Source of the DNA: an uncultured Geobacter sp.
GTDB taxonomy: Bacteria; Desulfobacterota; Desulfuromonadia; Geobacterales; Geobacteraceae
NCBI GenBank assembly: GCA_937886325.1
Contig: CALABV010000216.1
Location: 1-10,566 of the forward strand
DNA length: 10,566 bases
Reading direction: 5' to 3'
Shown here: in pieces, positions 1 through 6,415 of the stretch
Numbering within the stretch: the stretch's first letter is position 1
Layout: each line of letters opens with the position of its first letter
Program-made: the position numbers and the translations under genes
Notes under the pieces: model-generated
What the model saw: the letters and a program-made list of their open reading frames with translations, nothing else
What the model was told of the DNA's origin: nothing
The model's database searches: none

Positions 1-500
1 CCGGTGCGGCCCCGATTTCCGGCGCCACCGGCGGCGTTATCGAGGCGGCTCTCAGAACCGCCTATGAACTGGCGACCGGCCAGACCCTGGAGAACGTGAA
101 CTTCGAAGCGGTCCGCGGCATGGAAGGCATCAAGTCGGCCAAGGTTCAGGTCGGTCCCCATACCCTGAACATCGGTATCGCCCATGAACTCGGCAATGCC
201 CGCAAGCTTCTCGAAGACGTCCGCGCAGGCAAATCCGAATACCACGCCATCGAAATCATGTCCTGCCCCGGCGGCTGCATCGGCGGCGGCGGTCAGCCCT
301 ATCACCACGGCGATGTGGAAATCCTCAAGAAGAGGACCAAGGTTCTCTACGATGAGGACGCTGGCAAGAAGATTCGCAAGTCCCACGAGAACCCTTACAT
401 CATCGAGCTGTATGAGAAGTTCCTCGGCAAGCCGCTGAGCGACAAGGCTCATCACCTGCTTCACACCCACTACTTCAAGCGCTCCAAGCTTGGGGGGTAA
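1..500 (+). CDS. hydA: [FeFe]-hydrogenase catalytic subunit, C-terminal part (5' end cut by the window)
   Basis: Reading from base 3, the frame is open from the window edge to the TAA at 498-500 (165 codons seen), so the start lies outside. It encodes the last part of the H-cluster domain. Visible motifs are SGATGGVIEAALR, the family's (F)GATGGVxEAAxR segment, and IEIMSCPGGCIGGGGQP, whose two cysteines are the last two ligands of the H-cluster ([4Fe-4S] bridged to the 2Fe subcluster). The C-terminus, with AHHLLHTHYFKR, resembles large subunits of NAD(P)-linked or electron-bifurcating multimeric enzymes (HndD/HydA type). The protein reversibly reduces protons to H2 in the cytoplasm. Its partner subunits would be expected upstream, outside the window. 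The motifs are fully canonical, unlike those of the second hydrogenase-like protein at 7339-9090. The family is certain; the exact subgroup is not. Confidence 0.95.
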   Translation, partial: GAAPISGATGGVIEAALRTAYELATGQTLENVNFEAVRGMEGIKSAKVQVGPHTLNIGIAHELGNARKLLEDVRAGKSEYHAIEIMSCPGGCIGGGGQPYHHGDVEILKKRTKVLYDEDAGKKIRKSHENPYIIELYEKFLGKPLSDKAHHLLHTHYFKRSKLGG

Positions 501-521
501 TGCGGGACTCGAACGTTCCAT

Positions 522-550
522 GCTTTCACTGAGAACATCAGTCTGAAAGC
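522..550 (+). other. Bulged hairpin just after the hydA stop
   Basis: GCTTTCA (522-528) pairs with TGAAAGC (544-550), and CTGA (529-532) pairs with TCAG (538-541), leaving a 5-nt loop and a 2-nt bulge. No T-run follows, so this is not a classical terminator. It could protect the 3' end of the hydA transcript. It may also be chance. Confidence 0.3.
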
Positions 551-563
551 GGATCGTAGATAC

Positions 564-606
564 AAAAAAAAACGGCCGGATGACGATCATCCGGCCGTTT
601 TTTTTT
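564..606 (+). terminator. Strong, symmetrical Rho-independent terminator after hydA
   Basis: A perfect inverted repeat: nine A's and CGGCCGGATGA (564-583), a 3-nt loop CGA (584-586), then TCATCCGGCCG and nine T's (587-606). The GC-rich 11-bp core flanked by A9 and T9 gives a 20-bp stem and would work in both directions. It lies 63 nt after the hydA stop and separates that transcript from the maturase genes. Confidence 0.9.
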
Positions 607-609
607 GAA

Positions 610-646
610 ACCTGCCAGGTTTTCGAAACCTGGCAGGTCTGCTTTT
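610..646 (+). terminator. Second hairpin with T-run; CCTGCCAGG-type intergenic repeat
   Basis: ACCTGCCAGGTTT (610-622) pairs perfectly with AAACCTGGCAGGT (626-638) across a 3-nt loop, and CTGC plus six T's follow (639-648). It begins 3 nt after the first terminator. From memory, closely similar CCTGCCAGGTTT...AAACCTGGCAGG palindromes occur in intergenic regions of many unrelated bacteria, so it may be a dispersed element acting as a second terminator. Confidence 0.6.
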
Positions 647-675
647 TTATCTGCCCGCCTCCAAAAGACGCCAAA

Positions 676-691
676 TTTGACCCAGGTCAAA
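676..691. promoter_or_regulatory. CRP/FNR-family-type palindromic operator upstream of hydE
   Basis: TTTGACCCAGGTCAAA is a palindrome with 7-bp arms and a 2-nt spacer. Its core TTGAC-N4-GTCAA has the spacing of FNR/CRP sites (FNR itself is TTGAT-N4-ATCAA); the TTGAC form is what I recall for HcpR/DNR-like anaerobic regulators. The centre lies about 106 nt before the hydE ATG, leaving room for a promoter, although I see no convincing -10/-35 pair. Which protein binds it cannot be told from this window. Confidence 0.5.
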
Positions 692-789
692 GAATTCTCG
701 ATTGTTACGTGAGATTGTCATACACGCCAAAGAGCACCGCGGTCTCCAAGCATCTCCATTTGGGGAAAAATCATAAAACCGGAGTATGG

Positions 790-1839
790 ATGAAAAAGGA
801 AGAGATTCTTTCCTGGCTGAAGACAGAGGATGAAAGCCGGCTTGAAGAGTTGTGGCGGCGGGCGGACTCCGTGCGCCGGGAGAATGTGGGCGACGAGGTC
901 CATCTGCGCGGGCTCGTGGAGCTTTCCAATATCTGCGCCCGTGATTGCGGCTACTGCGGGATCCGCGCGGGAAACACCGGGGTGCGCAGGTACCGCATGG
1001 AGGCGGATGAGATACTGGAGTGTGCCCGTCTCGCCGTCCGGTTCGGCTACGGCACTCTGGTGCTGCAGTCGGGCGAGGATTACGGCATCACAACGGGCTG
1101 GCTTTCCCATGTGATAACACGGGTCAAGCGGGAAACCGGGCTTGCCGTGACCCTCAGCCTCGGAGAGAGGGAAGACCGTGAACTGGTCGAATGGCGCCGG
1201 GCAGGCGCGGACCGTTACCTGCTCAGATTCGAGACTTCGAATCGGGAGCTGTACGACCGTATCCACCCGCCGCTGCCGGGACGCCGCTCGGACCGGTTTC
1301 AGATCCTGCGAAGGCTGCGCGAGATTGGGTACGAGGTGGGAAGCGGGATCATGGTCGGTATCCCCGGCCAGACCTGGGAAGACCTGGTGAACGATATCCT
1401 GCTGTTCCGGGAGTACGATATCGACATGATCGGCATCGGACCCTACATACCCCACCCGGAGACCCCGCTCGGCCGGAACGGTTCACGGTTCCGGGCCGCG
1501 CCGGACGAGCAGGTCCCGTCCACGGAGCTGATGACCTGCAAGGTGGTGGCGCTGGCACGGATCACCTGCCCCCTGATCAATATTCCGAGCACGACGGCAC
1601 TGGCAACGATCAACCGCACGGAGGGACGCGCGCACGGACTGGCACGCGGGGCAAATATCTGTATGCCCAACCTGACGCCGCGCAAATACCGGGAGCTGTA
1701 CGAGATCTACCCGGCCAAGTCCAGTTGCGACGAGAACGCGGATGAGAGCAATGCCCGCATCCAGGCCGGAATCCGTGCCATGGGCAGAACCATCGGAACG
1801 GGGCGGGGTGATTCCCTGAACAAGACAAAGGCGGCATAA
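790..1839 (+). CDS. hydE: HydE, radical SAM maturase of the [FeFe]-hydrogenase H-cluster
   Basis: A 349-residue cytoplasmic radical SAM enzyme, the usual HydE length. The SAM-binding [4Fe-4S] motif is CARDCGYC (CX3CX2C, C49/C53/C56), followed by LVLQSGED (about 89-96) and GSGIMVGIPGQT (about 184-195), both typical of HydE and of the related BioB/PylB group. HydE acts on the Fe(CO)2CN(Cys) synthon made by HydG, on the way to the 2Fe subcluster of the H-cluster. I chose ATG 790 because GGAG lies at 781-784 and KKEEILSWL is a normal HydE N-terminus. The frame is open back to 580, but that upstream part is terminator and leader sequence. Only one cysteine (SSCDENADES) remains where some HydEs carry a CX7CX2C auxiliary cluster, so that cluster is probably absent. 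hydG follows after 110 nt. Confidence 0.95.
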   Translation: MKKEEILSWLKTEDESRLEELWRRADSVRRENVGDEVHLRGLVELSNICARDCGYCGIRAGNTGVRRYRMEADEILECARLAVRFGYGTLVLQSGEDYGITTGWLSHVITRVKRETGLAVTLSLGEREDRELVEWRRAGADRYLLRFETSNRELYDRIHPPLPGRRSDRFQILRRLREIGYEVGSGIMVGIPGQTWEDLVNDILLFREYDIDMIGIGPYIPHPETPLGRNGSRFRAAPDEQVPSTELMTCKVVALARITCPLINIPSTTALATINRTEGRAHGLARGANICMPNLTPRKYRELYEIYPAKSSCDENADESNARIQAGIRAMGRTIGTGRGDSLNKTKAA

Positions 1840-1949
1840 TGGAGGACGGAAGACTGAAGACGGAATGCTAACATAACGGCGGGGCGCCCGGGCTTTCCAG
1901 CCTGAATTCCTGACAACCGCCGGAGGATTACAACAAAGAGAGGTGCAGT
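1840..1949 (+). other. hydE-hydG spacer with hydG ribosome-binding site
   Basis: A 110-nt gap without a gene. It includes a purine-rich stretch (GGAGGACGGAAGACTGAAGA, 1841-1860) and a GC-rich patch near 1876-1895. GAGAGG at 1938-1943 lies 6 nt before the hydG ATG and is its likely Shine-Dalgarno. There is no clear terminator, so hydE and hydG are probably co-transcribed. Confidence 0.45.
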
Positions 1950-3374
1950 ATGAGCGGAATGCCGGCAGTAAAGTTGAGCGAGTGTGCGGTCGATTTTATT
2001 AATGAAGATTACATCAACGGGCTTCTGGCCGGGAATCGGCCCGACGCGGGCCGGGTGCGCGAGATAATCGCCAAGAGCCTGGCAAAACAGGCCCTGAGCG
2101 TTGAAGAGACGGCAACCCTGCTTCTCGCCGATACACCGGAACTGAACGAGGAGATCTTCGAAACCGCGCGGCAGCTGAAGAAGAACGTGTACGGCAACCG
2201 CATCGTGCTGTTCGCGCCGCTCTATATCGGCAACAAGTGCGTCAATGACTGCTCCTACTGCGCCTTCAAGCGGAGCAACACCCTGGCCATCCGCCGCACC
2301 CTGAACGAGGACGAGATCCGCCAGCAGGTGGAAGCGCTGGAGAACAAGGGGCACAAGCGGCTCATCCTGGTCTTCGGCGAGCACCAGGCGTACGATCCGG
2401 AATTCATCGCCAGGTCGGTCCGCACCGTGTACCAGACCAAGGTCGGCCACGGCGAGATACGGCGTGTGAACATCAATGCCGCTCCCCTGGACCACGAGGG
2501 GTACGCGACCGTTAAGGCGGCGGGCATCGGCACCTATCAGATCTTCCATGAGACCTACCACCACGAGACGTATGCCCGCTTCCATCCCGCGGACACCCGC
2601 AAGGGGAACTACCTCTACCGGCTGGACGGCCTGAGTCGGGCCTTCGAGGCCGGGTGCGACGACGTGGGCCTCGGTGTCCTGTTCGGCCTCTACGACTGGA
2701 AATTCGAGGTCCTGAGCCTGGTCACCCATGCCCTCCACCTGCAGGAGCGCTACAACGTGGGACCCCACACCATTAGCTTCCCGCGCATCAGGCCCGCGGC
2801 CGGCGTCTCCCTGGACGAGAAGTACCAGGTGGACGACGAGTCGTTCAAGAAACTGATTGCGGTGCTCCGCCTCGCGGTCCCCTATACCGGCCTGATCCTG
2901 ACCGCCCGCGAAAACGCCCAGGTTCGCCGCGAGTGCATGTCCTTCGGCGTCTCGCAGATCGACGCCGGGAGCCGGATCGAGCTGGGCGGCTACACCGAGG
3001 CGGGCGATGCCCAGGTCATGGAACGGGAACAGTTCCAGCTCGGCGACATCCGCTCGCTGGACGAGGTGATGCGCGAGCTCATGACCGACGGCTACGTGCC
3101 GAGCTTCTGCACCTCCTGCTACCGCGTCGGCCGGACCGGCGAGCACTTCATGGAGTTCAGCGTCCCCGGATTCATCAAGGAGTACTGTACCCCCAACGCG
3201 CTGCTGACATTGGAAGAGTACCTGGTCGATTACGCCACGCCCGAAACCAGGCAGGTGGGCGAACGCCTTATCGCCGAGGAGATTGCCGGACTGCCCGAGG
3301 GTGACACCAAGGACATGGTGGTGAAACGCCTGCAGGGTATCCGCGAACGCGGCGAGCACGACCTGTATTTCTGA
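1950..3374 (+). CDS. hydG: HydG, tyrosine-cleaving radical SAM maturase (CO/CN synthon synthesis)
   Basis: A 474-residue protein of typical HydG length. HydG cleaves tyrosine with SAM to p-cresol and dehydroglycine, which yields the CO and CN- ligands bound to iron at a second cluster. The sequence shows both clusters. The radical SAM motif is CVNDCSYC (C97, C101, C104). The C-terminal auxiliary-cluster motif CTSC...YC (C387, C390, C413) fits CX2CX22C exactly, which separates HydG from its relative ThiH. GPHTISFPRIRPA (about 271-283) contains H273, the likely histidine ligand of the labile fifth iron, by analogy with characterised HydG. Start ATG 1950 has GAGAGG upstream. The protein ends DLYF, a common HydG-like tail. 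A large inverted repeat follows before the lyase gene. I see no missing key residue. Confidence 0.97.
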   Translation: MSGMPAVKLSECAVDFINEDYINGLLAGNRPDAGRVREIIAKSLAKQALSVEETATLLLADTPELNEEIFETARQLKKNVYGNRIVLFAPLYIGNKCVNDCSYCAFKRSNTLAIRRTLNEDEIRQQVEALENKGHKRLILVFGEHQAYDPEFIARSVRTVYQTKVGHGEIRRVNINAAPLDHEGYATVKAAGIGTYQIFHETYHHETYARFHPADTRKGNYLYRLDGLSRAFEAGCDDVGLGVLFGLYDWKFEVLSLVTHALHLQERYNVGPHTISFPRIRPAAGVSLDEKYQVDDESFKKLIAVLRLAVPYTGLILTARENAQVRRECMSFGVSQIDAGSRIELGGYTEAGDAQVMEREQFQLGDIRSLDEVMRELMTDGYVPSFCTSCYRVGRTGEHFMEFSVPGFIKEYCTPNALLTLEEYLVDYATPETRQVGERLIAEEIAGLPEGDTKDMVVKRLQGIRERGEHDLYF

Positions 3375-3406
3375 AATCGAGATACCTGTGGTGTAACGGA
3401 TGACGT

Positions 3407-3478
3407 GTAGGGGCGGCCCCCTGTGGCCGCCCTTACTTCAATGACAAAAGCAGGGCGGCCACTGGGGGCCGCCCCTAC
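3407..3478. repeat. 72-bp dispersed-type inverted repeat between hydG and the lyase gene
   Basis: Arms of 27 nt (3407-3433 and 3452-3478) are reverse complements with one mismatch, around an 18-nt loop. Each arm begins or ends GTAGGGGCGGCCCCC and carries its own GGGCGGCC/GGCCGCCC palindrome, so nested folding is possible. From memory, GTAGGGGCG(A/G)CCCCC-type repeats are scattered through many bacterial genomes, which makes a MITE/REP-like insertion likely. It ends 7 nt before the lyase ATG, so it forms that gene's leader. It has no T-run and would probably be a processing or stability element rather than a terminator. Confidence 0.8.
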
Positions 3479-3485
3479 GGATCCC

Positions 3486-4904
3486 ATGACCGAATACCGG
3501 ATAGAAAAAGACCTTCTCGGCAAGCGGGAAGTGCCGGCGGATGCCTTGTACGGCATCCACACCGTCCGGGGGATGGAGAACTTTCCCCTTTCGCGACGCA
3601 CCGTCAACCCCGCCCTCATCCGCGCCTTCGGCGCGGTCAAGCTGGCCTGCGCACGGACCAACCACGAGCTCGGTTGGTGGGACGACGCCACCTTCTCCGC
3701 CATAGAGACGGCCTGCGCCGAAATGATGGACGGGAAGCTGGACTGCCACATCGTGGTGGACGCTCTCCAGGGCGGGGCGGGCACCTCCACCAACATGAAC
3801 GTGAACGAGGTGCTGGCAAACCGGGCGCTGGTCCTGCTGGGACGTTCTCCGGGGGAGTACGATGCCGTAAGCCCCCTGGAGGACATCAATCTCCACCAGT
3901 CCACCAACGATACCTATCCCACGGCCCTCAAGGTGGCGGCCATTCAGCTGCTCCGGGACCTGGAGCGCGAGGTGGTGGCCCTGCTGGAGGAGTTTCAGAA
4001 CAAGGAAAAGGCCTTCGCCCACATCGTCAAGGTAGGCCGCACCCAGTTGCAGGACGCGGTGCTCATTACTCTGGGACGGGAGATGTCGGCCTATGCCGAG
4101 GCCTTCGGCAGGGATCGCTGGCGCATCTACAAGTGCGAGGAGCGGTTGCGGGTGCTCAATCTGGGCGGGACCGCGGTGGGGACCGGACTGGCTGCGCCCC
4201 GGCAGTATATTTTCAGGGTCACCGAGCAGCTGCGGAGCATTACCGGCCTGGGGCTGGCCAGGGGTGAAAACCTCGTCGAAACGACCCAGAACAACGACGT
4301 CTTCGTGGAGGTGAGCGGCATCCTCAAGGCGTGCGCCGGCAATCTGCTCAAGGTGGCCGGGGATCTGCGGCTGCTTTCGTCCGGTCCGGACGCCGGCATC
4401 GGCGAGCTGCGCCTCCCGCCGCGGCAGGCAGGCTCCTCCATCATGCCGGGCAAGGTCAATCCGGTCATTCCCGAGGCGGTGTCCCAGGCCGCCATGGCGG
4501 TCATGGCCCATGACCAGGCCATCACCTTTGCCGCATCCCTCGGCAACCTGGAGCTCAACGCCTTCCTCCCCCTCATCGCCGATGCGCTCCTGGGGAGCCT
4601 TGACCTGCTCACCAACGCCTGTTCGATCTTCCGTCGCTTCTGCGTGGCAGGCCTGGAAGCGGACGAGGAAAGGTGCAAGCGGCACGTGGACGGCGCCACC
4701 GCCACGTTGACTGCCCTGGTTGACCGCATCGGCTACTCCGCGGCCCAGGAGATTGCTGCCGATGCCAAGGCAACGGGAAGCGGCGTGCGCGCTGTTGTTC
4801 TGGAACGCGGGCTGCTGAGCGCGGAGGATTTCGACGACATGATATCCGCGGAGAGCGTGACTCGGCTCGGCTCCCCGCTCAGGAAGGAGAAACAGCATTC
4901 ATGA
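3486..4904 (+). CDS. aspA: Aspartate ammonia-lyase (aspartase/fumarase superfamily) in the hyd cluster
   Basis: A 472-residue lyase that would convert L-aspartate to fumarate and ammonia. It has the superfamily signature GSSIMPGKVNP (316-326) on the flexible catalytic loop, plus GGAGTSTNMNVNEV (96-109) and HQSTNDTYPTA (137-147). GRTQLQDAV (184-192) has the Gln seen in aspartases where fumarases have GRTHLQDA. The N-terminus YRIEKDLLGKREVPADALYGIHTVR is also aspartase-like, and length and motif numbering match known AspA. ATG 3486 is chosen because homologues begin at this point. The frame stays open upstream to a GTG at 3423, but only through the inverted repeat. No good Shine-Dalgarno precedes it, since the repeat sits there. 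It lies between hydG and hydF and overlaps hydF by 4 nt, which suggests a role in supplying ammonia for the azadithiolate bridge (inference). A plain catabolic aspartase remains possible. Confidence 0.88.
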   Translation: MTEYRIEKDLLGKREVPADALYGIHTVRGMENFPLSRRTVNPALIRAFGAVKLACARTNHELGWWDDATFSAIETACAEMMDGKLDCHIVVDALQGGAGTSTNMNVNEVLANRALVLLGRSPGEYDAVSPLEDINLHQSTNDTYPTALKVAAIQLLRDLEREVVALLEEFQNKEKAFAHIVKVGRTQLQDAVLITLGREMSAYAEAFGRDRWRIYKCEERLRVLNLGGTAVGTGLAAPRQYIFRVTEQLRSITGLGLARGENLVETTQNNDVFVEVSGILKACAGNLLKVAGDLRLLSSGPDAGIGELRLPPRQAGSSIMPGKVNPVIPEAVSQAAMAVMAHDQAITFAASLGNLELNAFLPLIADALLGSLDLLTNACSIFRRFCVAGLEADEERCKRHVDGATATLTALVDRIGYSAAQEIAADAKATGSGVRAVVLERGLLSAEDFDDMISAESVTRLGSPLRKEKQHS

Positions 4905-6130
4905 GGAGCGCGCCAAAGGGACTCAGACTTCATATCGGCCTGTTCGGCAGGAGAAACGTGGGCAAATCCTCACTCCTGAACGCCCTGACCCGGCAGACCG
5001 TTTCCATCGTTTCCGACATTGCGGGCACAACCACCGACCCGGTGGAAAAGCCCATGGAGCTGCTTCCCATCGGGCCGGTCCTGTTCATCGACACCGCCGG
5101 CATAGACGACGTGGGCGCACTGGGCGAAATGCGCGTACAGAAGACGCGCCAGGTATTCGACCGCACCGACGTGGGGATCATCGTGTCCGTGGCGGGCGAC
5201 TGGGGGGAGTTCGAAGAAGCGATTCTCGCCGAGCTCCGCGAGCGCAGGATTCCGGTCATCGTGGTCTTCAACAAGACCGATGTTGCCGGGGTCGATGCCG
5301 CTCAGGAGTCCAGGTTGAAGGATTCGCAGATCCCGTGCATCGAGACATCGGCTGCCCGGGGCGAAGGGATCCTCGACCTGCGGGAGGCGCTCATCAAATC
5401 GGCGCCCGAAGAATTCATCAATACCCCGGCCATCATCGGCGACCTGGTGCCGGCCGGCGAAATGGCGGTGCTGGTGATCCCCATCGACCTGGAGGCCCCC
5501 AAGGGACGGCTCATACTGCCCCAGGTCCAGTCCATCCGCGACATTCTCGACAACGACGCCTACTGCATGGTGGTGAAGGAGCGGGAGCTGCGCGACGCCC
5601 TGGAGCGTCTGAAAAGGCCGCCGGCCCTGGTGGTGACGGATTCCCAGGCGTTTCTCAAGGTGGCGGGCGATACGCCTGATGATGTGCTGATGACCTCCTT
5701 CTCCATCCTGTTCGCCCGCTTCAAGGGCGACCTGGTGGAGTTCGTCAAGGGCGCGCTGGCCATAGAAAACCTTGTGCCCGGCGACAGGGTGCTCATCTGC
5801 GAGTCGTGCTCCCACCACCCCATCGGCGAAGACATCGGCCGGGTGAAGCTCCCGCGCTGGCTGCGCCAGTACGTGGGTGGAAAGCTTGAGTTTACCCACG
5901 TGCAGGGACACGACTTTCCCGACGACCTTGCATCCTACAAGCTTGCAATCCACTGTGGGGCCTGCATGTGGAACCGCCGCGAGGTCCTGTCCCGCATCAT
6001 CCGCTGCCAGCAGGCTGGCGTGCCCATCACCAACTACGGGCTTGCCATCGCCTATTCGCTCGGCATCTTCGAGCGGGCGCTCAAACCGTTCCCCGCTGCC
6101 CTTGAGACATACCGCGCTCATGTCTCCTGA
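4901..6130 (+). CDS. hydF: HydF, GTPase and scaffold for the H-cluster 2Fe subcluster
   Basis: A 409-residue protein. The N-terminal GTPase domain has the P-loop GRRNVGKSS (16-24), a switch region SDIAGTTTDPV (38-48), DTAG (64-67), NKTD (124-127) and ETSA (148-151). The middle is a dimerisation domain. The C-terminal Fe-S domain has CSH (303-305) and HCGAC (351-355), a CxH-X45-HCxxC arrangement as in other HydFs. HydF accepts the products of HydE and HydG and hands the finished 2Fe unit to apo-HydA. The ATGA at 4901-4904 overlaps the lyase stop, so translation is very probably coupled. It is the last gene of the maturation cluster. All GTPase and cluster motifs are intact. Confidence 0.97.
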   Translation: MRSAPKGLRLHIGLFGRRNVGKSSLLNALTRQTVSIVSDIAGTTTDPVEKPMELLPIGPVLFIDTAGIDDVGALGEMRVQKTRQVFDRTDVGIIVSVAGDWGEFEEAILAELRERRIPVIVVFNKTDVAGVDAAQESRLKDSQIPCIETSAARGEGILDLREALIKSAPEEFINTPAIIGDLVPAGEMAVLVIPIDLEAPKGRLILPQVQSIRDILDNDAYCMVVKERELRDALERLKRPPALVVTDSQAFLKVAGDTPDDVLMTSFSILFARFKGDLVEFVKGALAIENLVPGDRVLICESCSHHPIGEDIGRVKLPRWLRQYVGGKLEFTHVQGHDFPDDLASYKLAIHCGACMWNRREVLSRIIRCQQAGVPITNYGLAIAYSLGIFERALKPFPAALETYRAHVS

Positions 6131-6159
6131 CAGGCGCTCCTTCATCATCTCATGAAAAA

Positions 6160-6202
6160 TGCAGCCGGGTATTTTTTCTTCAATTGAAGCCGCCCGGCTG
6201 CA
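6160..6202. terminator. Inverted repeat after hydF, possible terminator
   Basis: TGCAGCCGGG (6160-6169) pairs with CCCGGCTGCA (6193-6202). The 23-nt loop contains a perfect 12-nt palindrome, CTTCAATTGAAG (6178-6189). On the + strand only CGCTTTCC follows, so a U-tract is poor there. On the - strand the stem is followed by TTTTT, which looks better. It may end hydF transcription, act as a 3' stabiliser, or be a cruciform-type element. Confidence 0.45.
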
Positions 6203-6415
6203 CGCTTTCCTCGAATGCCACTCTATTCCATTCCTACAGCGTAGTCCTTGATTTTTCCTGAAGTCACCCTATAACATTCCGTTTCCGCTTAGGAAATATT
6301 CTTGTTTTTTACTGTCGCTAAAAATATGGCCGCCAAACTTCTTGATTAAGTATGCTGTATCGTGTTATATGATAAACAAATATCAAATCCCCCCCTAAAA
6401 GACTTTTTTGCCTGA
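6203..6415 (+). other. AT-rich leader upstream of rex
   Basis: About 213 nt without a gene, visibly richer in A/T than the neighbouring genes, as expected for a promoter region. It contains the candidate Rex operator (6362-6379) and a possible -10 element TATGAT (6368-6373) inside it. A TTGATT at about 6342 is spaced 20 nt from TATGAT, too far to be a convincing -35. A C-run (6389-6395) and a T-run lie close to the rex start. Confidence 0.45.
6362..6379. promoter_or_regulatory. Candidate Rex operator in front of rex
   Basis: GTGTTATATGATAAACAA matches the clostridial-type Rex consensus TTGTTAA-N4-TTAACAA at 11 of 14 defined positions, with symmetrical TGTT/AACA half-sites. It ends 36 nt before the rex ATG and covers a possible -10 (TATGAT), so a bound repressor would block transcription. 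Rex commonly regulates itself. The consensus is recalled, not computed for this organism. Confidence 0.5.

Noticed and set aside
580..789. N-terminal extension of hydE by 70 codons from ATG 580
   Set aside because: The start would lie inside the first terminator stem, and the translated part comes from hairpins and leader DNA. ATG 790 has a ribosome-binding site and gives the normal HydE length.
1552..1645. TGGCACG motifs as sigma-54 promoter elements
   Set aside because: They lie inside hydE and lack the properly spaced TTGC half; they are expected by chance in GC-rich coding sequence.
1707..3359. Long open frame on the - strand opposite hydG (550 codons)
   Set aside because: It is a shadow of the GC-rich hydG codon pattern, has no ribosome-binding site or recognisable motif, and lies opposite a certain gene. 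The same applies to the long - strand frames opposite the lyase, hydF and the phosphatase.
3423..3485. Upstream start (GTG 3423 or ATG 3441) for the lyase gene
   Set aside because: The added residues are encoded by the inverted repeat and have no counterpart in aspartases, which begin close to YRIEKDLLG.
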